From assembly GCA_013399695.1 (NCBI GenBank), contig VXAU01004440.1, forward strand, positions 144,264-208,263: a stretch of 64,000 nucleotides of DNA, read 5' to 3'. This document shows, piece by piece, positions 48,691-61,705 of this stretch (position 1 is the stretch's first letter; every line of letters starts with the position of its first letter). This stretch comes from Formicarius rufipectus. Taxonomy: Eukaryota; Chordata; Aves; Passeriformes; Formicariidae. The notes under the pieces are model-generated. The model was not told where the DNA came from and ran no database searches. It worked only from the letters and a program-made list of their open reading frames with translations. A program made the position numbers and the translations under genes.

Positions 48691-51600
48691 AGTCTTTTGT
48701 ACTGGCCATTCAATGGAATGCAAGGTTTAGGATGGTGGTTCTTAAAGCGTGTTGGGAGATCCTGTGTTGTTCTGATGTCAAACTTTTAGACTTAAGGGGC
48801 AGTTCTTTGGGAATTTTTTGATGTCTTCCTAGCAGAAACTAGTTAAATTCCCCAAAGGCACCAAACCTTGCATTACTCTATCTTATCCATAGCTTTGTAT
48901 CCTACTGAAGAGTTCTGTTTTCAAGGTCCATGATGATTATCTTTAGTACTCTTCAGTTCTACCAGAACTGTCTGAGAACACTCTGTAGAGTGACTTTCAC
49001 TCCAGCTATGAAATGGGCTATTAGCTTTGAGTGGGATTATTTTAATAAACATCAATGTTTCACACTTCTGGGGGATGGCATAGTTAGAGCCAAAGGCCTA
49101 CAAGTAACTTATAGTAACTCCTTGAAGCTCACAGATGTGGGAGGCCAGAAGTTTGATTTCATTTTAAATGAACTATTCAGGTTTTCTAAGAAAACTGAAA
49201 TAGGCATAATGTAGGCAAAGAACTGGATGAAGCAATTCTGTGTAAGCTTGACTTAGGTGTTGTCATAAATCCATTATATTTCTTGCTTCAGCTATAGTGG
49301 GTGTGCAAGATAGTTAATGTGTCAGGGCAAAATTCGCACAGGTGTACAAACTTGAAATAAACCTTCAAAAATAAAAGCAAAGCTACTAACAGGTTATTGA
49401 AAAGGCTTTAGTGGAAACAAATTGTGATCAACAATGTAGGGAAAACGTGAGTCTGAAAATTGGGAAGTTTTTGTTTGTTTCTTTTTCTATTAATTGTGAA
49501 TAGCTCTCAAATGTGGAAAGCATCTGAACTCCAAAGAATTAGTGACAGTGCCTCAATGGCTGAGATTGGCTTGAATCCCTCTTCATGCACATGTTAAAAT
49601 GCAAATGTTAATTGGATAGTTGCAAAATTAATAAGGGAAAAATAGATTATTATACAGATTGCAAATGTACCCATCAAAAACTCATGAAGGGAGATGATAA
49701 TCTGGCAAAGTATGCTAATATATCTTAGCCTCAAGGCACAGAGACTTTCTTTCCATTGTTGACATTTGTGGGCAGTGATCTGCTGAATGCCTCCATAACC
49801 ATGTCTGACTGTAAGGACTGGGAGGGGAAAAATTGTTGTTAGTCCTCCCAGTGACTTTTATAATGGACCTCCAAAGACTAGACAAAACTCTAAGCCACTT
49901 AGAGCAACTGAGCTCTATTGTCTCCTGCAGTACAGTGCTTGCTTATCCTGGTGAAGATCAAGCTCTGCTTGTATCCATCTCATAGCAATATATTGAAACT
50001 TGCATGGAGGGCAAGCAGGACTTTGATCAATATTGCACGCACTTTATTTGAGGACCTACAGCAGAGGCCCTACACTTAGAAAAACAATTGAAGTAGGTCT
50101 TGGGAACACTTGACAGAATATATAAACATGATGTTGTGGTCTCGGTGGAAATCTAACTATATTGAACTGAAAATAGACCATACAAGGAGAAAATTGTAGA
50201 GTACTTAGTCCTTGTAATAGAATACCACATGCAATAGGCCAGCAAGCTCTGTTTGGATTCCTTTGGAACATAAAGCTACAACAAAACCATCTTCCTCAAA
50301 GAATATAATACATGTCTCCATGCTACCCTGTGAAGTGCTAAAGGAGTTTCTGTCTTACTGAGTGCAGCATACTATGGGTATCTGAGAGTTAAAATTAAAG
50401 GCATTAATTGTCCAGAAGAGGACGTTGCTGGAGTTCCTCTTAAGATCTTGCACTTCTTTAAGAGAAAACATGAGTCCTGGGGTCAATTTACAGTTTGGTG
50501 AAATAAATTTTCAATCACATGCATTGTGTGTTCTTCCATGCAGTAGGACAATACACATATCAAATTACTACATATCAACAAACCTTGTGTTGTAAAGCAT
50601 TTTCTGGGCTAGATGTGGTCTGATGTATGTTTGTATAATTTTCCAGCTGTTGATTTTTATCCAGGAGTGTTCTCCTTGACACTTCTTTTGAAAAGTAGCT
50701 AAGGAAAACTAGGTGAAAACAGCATTAAGTTCTGACTTTTATGCCATTAGGCTGTTTGTTTTCATTTTTAATTCACCAGGCCCAAATCTTTTATTGTAGC
50801 ACAATAGTCCGTTACTCTTTCATTTCAGTGTTTTGTTCAACTAACTAAATTGCATTGTGAAGTAGAAACTTATTTTATCTTAAGGTTTGCCTTTTTTTTT
50901 TTTTTTTTTAAGATCTAGAGTCTTCTCCCAACTTCTCCTTAGTCTTTTATCTTCTAGTATGTTATTTCCCAAATGCAGGTTATGAGAAGTTTTATAGCAA
51001 CTAAGCAGTAGTTAAGTAGTTAAGACTGTAGCAGCCTTTGCAGCACAAGTATTAATATGAAATTCTCCTTATAACAATGGTTGTAAAATTGTTAATATAT
51101 CTACTTTAATAAGTAGAGGAAAAAAAAATCCAACATAAAAGGCCTCATGTCTTGACTGGTGTAGGAAGTGTCCATGAATGGGAGTGTTCTCATATCACAG
51201 TGAAGTGGATACTCTTGTGCCAGAACTGTTTCAAAGTTCCTTGTGTTTAAGGTTACAGTGGTTGTTTTTTGTCTTCAGTAAGGAAACTTTTATTTAGGGA
51301 CTTGTGTAGTACTTTTTTTATTCCTTTTAAGTACTTTGCCCGATTACAGTATAGAAGCATCTGCAGAATGAGTTTTCAGTATTTCAGTCTTTTTCCCATA
51401 TTGCCCTTATGATCTTTCTCAGGAACTACTCCATTTTGGTCCCTGAATGCAGTAATACTACCACTATTTGTTGGGCTTGATGAAGACCCACAAGTAAACT
51501 AAAGTGAAATAACCAAGCTTTCAACTCTGACTTACGCCTTGTCACTCAGAGTTGTTGAATGTGGTGCCAATCTTCCAAATAAGTGCTAGAGTCGTATATA

Positions 51601-54600
51601 TGGAACTTGCAACAAGCAAGATTACTGATTAGAAACTCTTCTGTAATTTGGAAATGACATGAGGAAGGAGCACCTGCCTGAACTCTGTCAAGGAACTGGC
51701 AAAAGTGTATGGGCCCTGCACTTGGGTTTCAGCATTGAAAGTCTGACTGAAGTCCTTCACTGCAAGTGCCTAAAACAAACTGAAAAGTTCACTAACTACT
51801 AAGAAGATAAAGGAAGGAAGAAAAAACATCTGCTGAGGTATGTTCAGTATAATGATACATATCTAACCCTTGGCTCTGAAAGCTGTCACTTTACTAGGGC
51901 TCAGAAGACAGGATTGCTTGCTCTGGAGCAGCACCGCTCCACTGTGAATGCCTTTTTGTTCCTTTTCCTGAAGGAGCTGCTAATCTCTAGGACTGGAATA
52001 GTACAGCACCCACTTGGATGTTTATTCTGAATTGCTGCAACTGTTCTATTGTTACTTAACTGTCTGTTATGTGGTCCAAAGGTGAAAACAGTGCTAAGTT
52101 ACAGAGAACAATTTTCATATGTAGAGCAGGTCAGCTCTTCCAGCGTCTGCTGCAGTGGGACAATAACCCATCACCATGGTATTTTGTTTTTGTGTCAGTA
52201 TAACAGAAAGAGACGTAAGTATCACCAAGTCTTAAGCAATTTAAGGCTTTCCCCATCAAACCCACTGATTCCCACACAATATTTATGAAGGATAAGTGAG
52301 GTAAAAACATTCAGTAACTGCTGGAGAGCTTTGGGCTCAGTTTGCTCAGGCCTCTGGATAAGTATCGTGATACTGCTCTGCTTTGCTTTCCCTTGAGCTG
52401 GTACCTGTAGAGATTTGCTGAACAACCACAAACTCAGGAACAGGAGGGAACACCACAGACATTCAAGTGAGCTTTTTCTTGTTTCTTTTGTCCTGAGGTT
52501 TCTCACTCAGTTAAAATACTAGGTGTACTCTGCTTTTTGATGTTTTTATAGGAGAGCCAACACCCCTGTGTGCTTTAGAGCTGACAGATACATTTGCAAC
52601 TAAACTAGCTCTGGAGGGAGGCTCATGCCAGCGCCTGCCACAGGGAGGCAGAAGCATTAAATCTTAAAATATTTTGAAACCAAGTCCTTGATATGTATCT
52701 CACTTTATGAAAACCAAGCTTTGGAGCATCTGTAGCTGCCTCTGATGTATGCAGATGCTTGGGGAGAGGCAAATTTTGCAGGCGAGGATACAGAACATCA
52801 AACAAGTTCATGCATAGTGGGGTTTTATTTGGTGTTTTGATAAGGTGGAAAAAATTGCTGTGAAAACATATCAGCAATAATTAAAAAGAAGACACCCACC
52901 CCACCCCCATCCCTGACAGGAGTTACACAACTGGTTCCCACCAGTTGCACTTCATAGTTACCAGCTGTGGTCACTTTCCCTTTGTGAAGGCAACTCTACA
53001 GTTCATATCAGTGACAATGACACATTAACGTTGCAGTAATTGTGTTTTCAAACATGGCTGGCTGCCTGTTCAGCTAATGGGCTGCTTACTCAGCTGCTTG
53101 CAGTAATTTAGAAACGCAGCATGGCATATTCTTGTTTCTGGACTACCTTTTTGGTGAGGATGTGGTCTGACTGCACTGTGAAAATTCTCTTAGGAAAGCT
53201 GTAGAGAATTCTAAAAAGTGTGTGTGCCTTAATTGAGTCTTATCCCTTTGCAGCACTAGTGAATGTGATTGAAATCATACTTGCATCCTGGTGAACAGAG
53301 TATTGAAAGCTCTGTGGTGGTTTGTCGTATATGCTTTTTATACTTGGTAATGCAGGTGAAAGAAATGGAGAAGGGGAGACAAAATTCAAAGTGAAAAGTG
53401 ATGTTTTGTCCTTACTTCAGTAAAGCAGGACAAATTATCAAAGCACATATGGAAGAAAGGTTACTCTGTTATCTGAAACTGCTGCAACTCAGTACATATC
53501 TGGGCATAATGGAATTTTTTTAAAGAATGTGGTATCATCTGTAATGTCAGATGTCCTACCTGTTACTATCTGTGTTGGACTTCATCCAAATGGCTGTAAA
53601 TATAGATCTCTGCTGCATGCTTTAGATCACTTTCTGTTAATACAAGTGAGTTTGTGGGTTGAAATCCACTTAAAAGAGAAATTTCTTGCTGACTAAAAAA
53701 TGTTTGTGTAAGGAAAACCTCTTCTGCCTGTGAAGTGATATTGCAGTCTATTGTATTAAGATGTATTACAGGTTTAAATTACAGATTATGACACTTCAAA
53801 GGTGCTTTCTGATACTCTTGCAGCAATCAGACATACAGTCATGATGTTCCTGTGGCTTACAACTGAAAAGGAAGGGAAAATGCACTTGATACCAGAGAAT
53901 GCATTTCTGCAAAACATCTTGTTTTGCTCTCATCCTGTATGCAGCCACAAAAACACATTGCTGAGAGCAGGAATGTCCCCTCCAACTTCCACTGTTCTGC
54001 TCATGCACTGCAGCAGAGGTCCTGGAGTGGTGTCCTCTGCTATGTGGGGCTTGTAACCTCCAAATGCTACAAGGTTCTCTTTATATTTCACTAGCCTATT
54101 GAGCACAGGTCTTTACACAGCCCAAGGCTTGAATTTGGAATCACATCATCTAGCTTCCACTCTAATTAGATATTAAGTACATTGGACATTTTCCTGTGTT
54201 AATATCCAGTGAGACTGTATACAAGGTGATGAGTAAATAAAACATCAGTATGTTTACATTTTTTACTTAGGCATAACCACTCCTTGATATATGTATAATA
54301 CCCACTTTTAAATGGGGCAGGAGGGAATTTCGATTTTGTTTCAAAATTTGTGGAAGTTTTAGATTGAAATTAATCACATTGCTCTAGTTTTTATCACATT
54401 GTTCTTTTCTTCCCTTTTCAGATTAAATGTAGCTTTTAAAATTACTGTTTTCATGTTTCTTGTTCTTCAAAATTAAAGGGGAGATAGAGAACCTGGATGT
54501 TAAACTGTTTTTACTGCTTTGCACTTTCTTGTGCTTTTGTTATGTGCTTCCAGGAGAAAATAATCTGTGCTGTGTGTTGTTCTGCCATAGGCTTTACATA

Positions 54601-57600
54601 TTGGTAAGCTTTTTGCCTGTGAGAGATGTGTTAAAACCACTATGAGCAGCATAAAATAAATGGTTTATATACATAAGCTGTTTAATGTCCTGTTACAACC
54701 AGTAAGATCTATGTTGCTCTACTAATGCAAGGAATCACTTAACCTTTCTGGCAACTGACCTTTCTTCTGTAGTGTTTAGAGGGGTTATTCTTGCACATCT
54801 CAACACTGCACAAAGTGCTGTGTGTGTTTTTCAGGTGGCAGAGTACATGTCTTGCTGTCACACAGGGGCTGCCTTAAACCTGCTGCTTCTGGTGTCTTAT
54901 CAGTTTCTTCAGTTAAGAATGGCCTGCCACACATTTTCTTTCTCATCTTGACTAGCCATAACAATTTCAACTGCTGCTGAGTTTTGCATTTGACTGGCTT
55001 CGATGTTGCAAAAATGGTGTGTGACAAGCCTGACTTCCCATTTCCAGGTAAATCACACAATGACAAGGGAGCCCTGTTTACTGCAATGACACTTTACATT
55101 TTCAGATATCATGACTGAGCAAATGCTCCATTGCCTTGGTTACAGTGGTCACTGAGGTAATGTCTGACAGGTTTTTAAGTTTTCATGTGTCTACAAAAGA
55201 GTCTGATAATGTTACTGTGTGCACTGGTTTTTGTGGGGCAATGGGTGATTTCTACTATGCATGAAAATCTGCTGAGTGTTTCAACACAACTGTAGCCTAT
55301 TGCTTAAGCTGGATATTCTAATGCACATCAGAGCCCTGCACTGAGAACAGTCACGGTCCTGCTGGGGAATGCACTGCATCTTTAGAGCCTCCAGAGAAAT
55401 ATTTCTATTTCAGAGTGACTCCCACATAGTTCTGAGAAACTTTTAAAAAGAATTTTCTAGTATACAACCAAAGTGGTTTGTCACTCTGTGTAATACTGAA
55501 GTATTTTTCAAACCACCTTGAGAGTAAAAATGTTCTGGAGTATTAAGGGTTTTTTCTGCAGTGTCTGATTATGCAGGTGCAGTTGATGTAAACTTTGCCT
55601 TTTTAATTCTGCTCTCCCCACCCACAGCTGTTACCTCAAACCGGTCTGAAATTGATTTATTTTAACAGTTCATGTTCTCATTCAGATGCTATACATCTGT
55701 TACAAGACTCTCTTGCAGGAGTTAGTAATATAACCCTTGATCATTCTTTTTTTTTAACTTGTTGCAGCAGCAGTGGTCTTTCTATAAATTTTTTTTTTCA
55801 CATTTGAGTGATAGTTTGTTCCCTTGGGAGAAGTGGACTCAGCACCAAAGATCTGGACAGTGGGAGCTGCAGGATTGTGTGCTGAAAGGTTCCTTTTTCC
55901 TACTGAAATATTTCAGGACCAGAATGGTTTTAAAGCATAATTTCAGTGAGATCCAACTCTTAATGACTGATCATGCAAGGTACTCATGTACCTAGAGAGG
56001 AAAAACAGCTCTTGACCCTGTTTCTCTTCAGACAACAATTGTGTTTCAGTTGGATTTGAAGAGATTTTTTTTTTTTTAATGTTAATTTTTTTAAATTTCT
56101 AAAATTTTTGTTTGGCTACCTCTCGTTGGTGATTTGCACTTTGGAAACACTATTCACCTGATTATCTGAGAAGGTTGAGTGATGTACTTGTGTAGGATTT
56201 CTAGGAATTACTTGTACTTTTCTGTACCGGTAAAATGTGCTGATGATTTTGGCGTGTTCTGACAGACTTCTATTATGGCTAAGGGACCGAGCACTTTTAC
56301 TGTCCTTTTCTCCATCCTTTTAACAATTTAAAAGATTTGAAGTGATTTTTTTTTTCCTTTTCTGACCAAAAGATATTGATGAATGTGTCTGCATATACCT
56401 CAGTCTACTCTAACACAAATATTGTGTGGCATCCATTGTTGTCTTTTGTTGAATGTTTGCAGCTTTTTCAGAAATCTAGATTTCTAACTTCAAGCATGGT
56501 TGTAGGAGCTGCCTTGGCTTTCCCTTCCATTTTATGTTTAATGTGCATTAGAGGCAAGAGTTTAATGTTCATTTTTACCTCTTCCCTTATGATTTGTGAT
56601 CCCTTTTAAAATAAGTTCTGAAAGTATAGTTCCTGGAAAACTGCAGTTTCCCCTGTTCAAAATTGGTATAACTTTCATTCATGGGATTATGATGGTTGTA
56701 AACGTAGGTCTTAGTTTTATTCCTTTTTTCCCCCTTGGGTTTCATGCTGCATGCAAGAAAGTGGATATGTTTGTTCAGGCTTTTTTCTGGTGCTGATGCA
56801 CAATTTGTTTAGGTTGTTTGGGTTTTTTTGTTTTGTTTGGTGTGTTTTCTGTGGGTTTTTTTGTTTGTTTGTCTTAATGAGATATCAGTGTAGAAATCCC
56901 AAAAAAGTGTCAATGTGTGTCATGTTGATGTCCTTGTGACGGAGAAGGTCTGATCTTGCAAGTATTTATATACTTAACCTTAGGGTCCTGAGCAAACATA
57001 CAGGCTTGATTGATAATACTGGCAAACATTAAAATCAGAGCTCTTCCCTACATATGTTCCTGTTGAGTACCACCTCTTTTGGGTTGTGTTGTTGTTGCTG
57101 TTTTTTTCTCCCCATGCTGACTCTACTGCTACTTCTAAGAATATGCAGGCCACTCACTAGTTAAACAGTGCAGCTTGTTAGAGCAGACCAGTTTCACTTG
57201 AGGACAAAAATCATGGCTCTTCTGTATGACCTAATTAAAAGAGTTTGCTGACTTGGAAGACAATATTTGCCACATAATCTGTTACTTGTCATACAGTAAC
57301 CTTGAAGTTAGTGGGGTTACATTGCTAACTGTAGCAACAAGAAGCAAGCAGCCACAGTACCCTGCACTGTTCCTTTGATATGATGGTAAGCTGCATTAGT
57401 CATAAATGCTGAGACTTAGAAATTAGTATTTATTCCCAAGTCTCTCAGTTGCTGTTAAGTATTTACTTTTTGGGTATTATTGGCTTCAAGGAGCATTAAC
57501 AAAATGATGATTATATGTTGGTTTAAAGGCTGTGAATGTTTAATACTTCAAGCGGGAAGACTTTGATTTACTACCAGTGATTTCAAGAATAATTGGGAAC

Positions 57601-58254
57601 ACCACACTTAAACATATGCTCTAACTGATACTTCCTGTAGTAGCTCAGTTGGAGGTGGAATTTTTCTGTGGTTGCACATTTCCAGGGGTTTTGAGTGTGA
57701 AACAGTTGCAAGGCTCCATCCAAACTTCATGTGTGCACACCTCAGAGAGATAAAATGTTTTATCTCTTCAGTGAAGATAGGGTGAATGTGGTATATAAAC
57801 ATGGCAATTTGATTTGCCACAAGTGTTTTGAATTTGGACTATCATGTAAGGAACTGAGCAATATGAGTATCTTCAATAGTGCCTGACTTCTGTTCTTAAC
57901 ACCTGCTAGCCTCATCCATTGGGCTACTGTCATGAGTGTTGAATTGATACAATAAAAGGAAAAAAAAGCTAGATGTTTTTAGATAGATTTTGCAGCTGAA
58001 TGAGACATTCCTGCACAGATGAAAGAAAAAAAGTGTGAGTAGGGAAACAGCATGGATTTAGCAAGAGTGAAGCATGTTTGACTGTCCTTTTGTGGTCAAT
58101 GACTAGGTCTGTAGACAAGGGATGAGCAGTGGGTATCATTTACTTTCTCTTTAGCAACATCTCTGTGGTCTCCTGCAATATTTGTGTTTCCAAGTTAGGG
58201 CCAGGTGCCTAATTAGATGCATAAATAAAATCTGATTAGATAATGAGGTGTAGG
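48691..58254. other. No assignable gene; intron-like or intergenic
   Basis: About 9.6 kb without a recognisable gene or repeat. T-runs at about 50890-50908, 55748-55756 and 56068-56077 and a T/G-rich tract at 56810-56875 lie here, all with T on the plus strand. A perfect GATA-type inverted repeat is at 57746-57767. Several sites resemble splice junctions (for example TTTCAG at 55106 with GTAATG at 55158), but the frames between them close at once. Confidence 0.45.
57746..57767. promoter_or_regulatory. Perfect inverted repeat with paired GATA sites
   Basis: Arms AGAGATAAAA (57746-57755) and TTTTATCTCT (57758-57767) are exact reverse complements around TG. Each arm contains AGATAA, the GATA-factor consensus, in opposite orientation. 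It could be a palindromic GATA element, or a hairpin if transcribed. Confidence 0.45.
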
Positions 58255-58769
58255 GGCAAGATCCAGGTAGGACTGCACTCTGTCCAAGCTGGCTCTGAGA
58301 AAAGTAGTACAGGGGTCTGTACTGGGATCTGTCCTGCGTAACATATTTATTAGTGACTTGGAAGACACTTCATGTTTGTGCTGACACCAGACTGGGGAGA
58401 TGGGGGTCAGTATGCTTGAGAGCAGGACTGCTATCTGGAAGGAAATGGAGGAATGGCCTGGGAGAAACTTGATTAAAGACCATGAGGGCAAAAGTAGGTC
58501 TTGCACCTGGGAAGGAAAGAGTCTTTTGGCAGTGGCTAGGGCTGCCTGGCTGGGAAGTGGCTCTGTGAGAAAAGACCTCATGGACATGGCAACAGTCAGG
58601 CAGCAGCGCAGGTTGCCCATAGAGGTTGTGCAGTCCTCCCATGCAGCCATGGTTATGTTCAAGACCCAGCTGTGTAAGTCCCATGCAAACTGATCTCAGC
58701 TCATAGCTGGGCCTTCATTGAGCAGGGGTTGGACTAAAAATCTCCAGAACTTTCCTATGATTCCTATGG
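58255..58769 (+). mobile_element. CR1 LINE fragment with 3' end, internally deleted
   Basis: This is a plus-strand CR1. It begins in the reverse transcriptase with ACTGGGATCTGTCCTG and TTTATTAGTGACTTGGAAGA and continues with translated blocks LESRTAIWKEMEEWPGRNLI and KSRSCTWEG that parallel the CR1 IQ..LD.WA.RNLM.FN..KC.VLHLG region. It then jumps to the 3' portion (CGCAGGTTGCCCATAGAGGT, TGAGCAGGGGTTGGACTAAA, AATCTCCAGAACTTTCC) and finishes with a mutated tail CCTATGATTCCTATGG. A segment of the usual CR1 between the two parts is missing. Many stops show it is dead. Confidence 0.9.
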
Positions 58770-59426
58770 CTTCTTGCAATGAAATCAAGGTCCACGTAAA
58801 ATACTCATTTCCTGTAGAATATTTTAGAAAATATTCTTGCTTACTTAGGAAGAGTTATTTTATCTTTCCAAAGTGTTTCATAGATACACATTCTAAATTC
58901 AGTAAGACTGAAGTTTGGTGTATTGATAAGTACAATAAACAGAAAAGTGAATTTGATAACCTGATAGCAATCTGGCCAGAAACACAGTAAGGTATTCATT
59001 ATAAGTCATTCAGGCTCTTCCATGACTATATTTGCTAACTGTATTTGAAATCTGCATGTGAGATCAAAAAGAATGTCCAAGATTACCCAATTTCTTCTGA
59101 GTTTAGAAGTTGACAACTGCTTTTGTGACTTCCACTATGTCTGTTATTTATCACATTTTGCAGAATATTCCCTGCTGTTAGGGTTAGGTTGCTGGTGGGG
59201 TGTCTCAACTGTTAAGCCAGAGTGTGTGTTGTGTTGGTTAATGCATTTATCTTGCTGTAGAGTTCTAGAAAAATCTTCCTGCATATTTCACTTAAAGTAG
59301 TGAAAAATTAGAGATATATCAATGCATTTGATGTGAAATAAAAAAAGGTGTCATTTTTAGTAGAAAGCTCCGAATGTGCCTTTTTAGGTGATGAAATTCA
59401 CGAACCCCATTCTTGAATAATCTGTG
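58770..59426. other. Spacer between two convergent CR1 copies
   Basis: 657 bp of unremarkable AT-rich sequence. No gene is seen. Confidence 0.5.
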
Positions 59427-59794
59427 TCATAGAATCATAGAATGGCCTGGGTTGGAACATGACCTTGAAGATCGAGTTTCAACTCCCTTGCTGTGGAGAG
59501 GGACATATTCCCCTACACTGGGCTGCTCAGATTTCCATCCAATCTGGCCTTAAGCGCTTCCAAGGGTGGGGCATCCACAACTTCTCTGCCCGGCTTGTTC
59601 CAGTGCCTCACCACCCTCACAGTAAAGAATTTCTTCCTGATATCTAATCCAAACCTACACTCTTGCAGTTTGAAGTGACTTCCCCTTGTCACTACATGCA
59701 ATTGCAAGAAGTCCTTCTCCATCTTTCTTGCGGGCTCCCTTCCAGGTACTGGAAGGCCACAGTTATCACCCAAGACTTCTCTTTGCTGGATGTC
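59427..59794 (-). mobile_element. CR1 LINE 3' end fragment
   Basis: The plus strand starts TCATAGAATCATAGAATGG, the reverse complement of an intact CR1 tail. It proceeds through TCCAATCTGGCCTTAAGCGC, GTGGGGCATCCACAACTTCT, TTGTTCCAGTGCCTCACCAC and AGAATTTCTTCCTGATATCT. On the minus strand it encodes the end of the reverse transcriptase ORF (RFGLDIRKKFFTVRVVRHWN, then REVVDAPPLEALKARLDGN). It is 5'-truncated near 59794. The tail is well preserved, so this is a relatively young copy. Confidence 0.95.
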
Positions 59795-61067
59795 AAAGAT
59801 GCTGCATTTTAAAAGTATAGATTTAGTAACAGCATAATAAGAAAAGCTTTAACCCCCATATACTCTTACAGCTTCCCTCAGAAGTGTTCACACTTCCTAT
59901 CTTAGGAGTAGACCTGCTGCCTATGACATTGGCTTTGCAGTGGACTGGTCTGTTAGCCCAGCAAAGGTTCTGATGGCCAGATCTCAATGATGAGCATATT
60001 TTTGGGACATTGGTCATTATCCAGTGTGAGCTAATTGGGTCTTAAGGGCATGAGAGCAGTGAAGATGATATTCATCAGAAGGGCCTAATTCAGTTGCTCG
60101 GAGCTGCTTTCTGTCTCTACGGGTGATGACTAGTCTTATGGCAACTTTATATAGGAAATTTCTTATAAGCCTGAATCCTGTTCTGAATATATTTACAAGG
60201 GTGTTCTGCCCTCAGCATTTCTGCCTGTCTGTTCTGGGATAGAAATTCTCATCTCCTATGGGAAGGTGCTTGCTTCTTACCCAATAACATCACCAGCATT
60301 TTTGGCTGCCGATGCACCCCAGAGTGGTGTGGACTGTTGAAATGGCAACTTACTACAATATCAGACCAAGTTGTTGGGGAAAATATCATTAAAATACCTT
60401 AATATTGAGCGCTGATGATCTCTCTTAGCACTGCAATACCATTGTGCAAAAATTGACAGCCTGTAGCACTAACTTATAAATTTAGAAGCAGCTATTTTTT
60501 TGTTTTGGTTTGCTCACTGCATAAATCGAACAGAGCCTTTAAGGAAGTATAACAAATAATGATGCTCCCCCTGTTATAAATTTTCTGCTGCTGAATAAAA
60601 GGAGAGAAATTCAATATGATACCTATGAAGACACAAAATGATAAAAGCAGGTATTTTACTCTAGAAATTGTTCCCAGTTATTCCCAGCACTGGGGATTTG
60701 TTCCTAGGTTGCATTTCACTTTTAAGTGTCTGACTGCTGTTTTTCTTGAAACTGAGATCTGCCCACTGTCATCTGAGGGCTGATTTTACTCCTGGTGGAT
60801 TTTAGTAAGGATATGATGCTCTGGTAGCTGAATTTTACATGGCTTCCTGTGATGAGCATTACAGGCTCCTGTGAGAAGAGACTTGAGCAGCTGAAGCTTG
60901 GCAAGCCCCAGTGGATCCTGTTAGAGATCAGAGGAGAAACCCACAAGCAAGGACATGGAGTAAACAGAGATACATCTGTCAGCAGGCAACTGATCAAATC
61001 CATCCTCTCAGTACAGCTGGAGATGAAAGAAAATGTTCAAATTGCTATTTCACCTTGTGCCTCACAG
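59795..61067. other. Non-coding stretch, possible intron
   Basis: No gene is recognised. The 60850-61060 part is slightly richer in coding-like words and has open frames on both strands (93 and 122 codons) but no domain. Confidence 0.45.
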
Positions 61068-61147
61068 CCTCGAGTCGAAGAATGGCCATATTGTTGAATG
61101 TAGGCTGCCCGGTCAAGGAGACATACATCACACAGAGTGGATATAAG
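61068..61147 (+). CDS. Candidate exon, unknown gene (could hold a start codon)
   Basis: An 80-nt segment lies between a good acceptor (polypyrimidine tract, then CCTCACAG) and a good donor (TATAAG followed by GTAAGG). Only the frame leaving two bases at the start is fully open, and it ends on a whole codon (AAG). It contains an ATG in a strong context (AAGAATGG, A at -3 and G at +4). From that ATG it reads MAILLNVGCPVKETY and onward, 22 codons in all. The phase joins cleanly to the candidate exon at 61649. No family is recognised. It could be the end of a longer protein, a short spliced ORF, or a lncRNA exon that is open by chance. Confidence 0.35.
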
Positions 61148-61648
61148 GTAAGGATGTTAGCACATTGGGTTGCAGTATTTCTTTGGCAGTCTCTGGAAGA
61201 AACAGGACCAATGCTTTCTTCATTCAGTAGTGGCTTTTGTATTAGAATAAAACCAAAGTCAAGAAATGTAATTGCTTAATAAGTACAGTAAAGGAGTCCA
61301 GTATTCACTGTGAAGACATGGACATTTTTTTTCTTAATGAGAAGGACATAACTTGTTCTGAGAGGATGGAAAAATACCTGAATAATGTTTATTTTCCAAA
61401 CTAGTCTCACTTTTTTATTTAAGAAATTGTAATTGTCTGCTTTCTTAATTCAGAATGATGAAAATAAGAAAAGAGACCTAAGAGATTTGTGTATATAATT
61501 CTTAATTGTTTTTTACAGTAGTATTTAGTCAATGACCGTATAGTAAATTAATGACCATATAGTAAATTAACGAAACTTAGAGTTGGCATTTCCTTCTAGC
61601 ATTGCATTGTGTGAGTGCAATATCTTTTTATGATTTATTTTTTTTCAG
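61148..61648 (+). other. Putative 501-bp intron
   Basis: It begins GTAAGG and ends in a T-rich tract with TTTTTTTTCAG. It holds a 19-bp tandem duplication at 61532-61569. The ends fit the GT-AG rule well. Confidence 0.3.
61532..61569. repeat. 19-bp tandem duplication
   Basis: Two adjacent copies of ATGACC(G/A)TATAGTAAATTA, differing at one base. Confidence 0.92.
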
Positions 61649-61705
61649 CCTAGTCCAGCTCAAAGTAGTCCAAAGAGAGCAGAACAAAATATGGGAAACA
61701 ACTAG
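61649..61705 (+). CDS. Candidate terminal coding exon, unknown gene
   Basis: After a strong acceptor (TTTATTTTTTTTCAG) the frame continuing from the exon at 61068 reads PSPAQSSPKRAEQNMGNN and then TAG: 18 codons with a hydrophilic, Pro/Ser-rich, basic character. Joined across the putative intron, the open frame from the ATG at 61084 would be 40 codons. No AATAAA is obvious in the following few hundred bases, so the transcript end is unclear. I know of no family match. Confidence 0.3.
   Translation, partial: PSPAQSSPKRAEQNMGNN

Noticed and set aside
53317..53420. Possible LTR start (TGTGGTGGTTTG)
   Set aside because: No matching CCACA end or target duplication was found downstream, and the following sequence has no LTR features.
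55107..55157. Candidate exon between TTTTCAG and GTAATG
   Set aside because: All frames contain an internal or terminal stop and the length is small. It could only be non-coding, with no further support.
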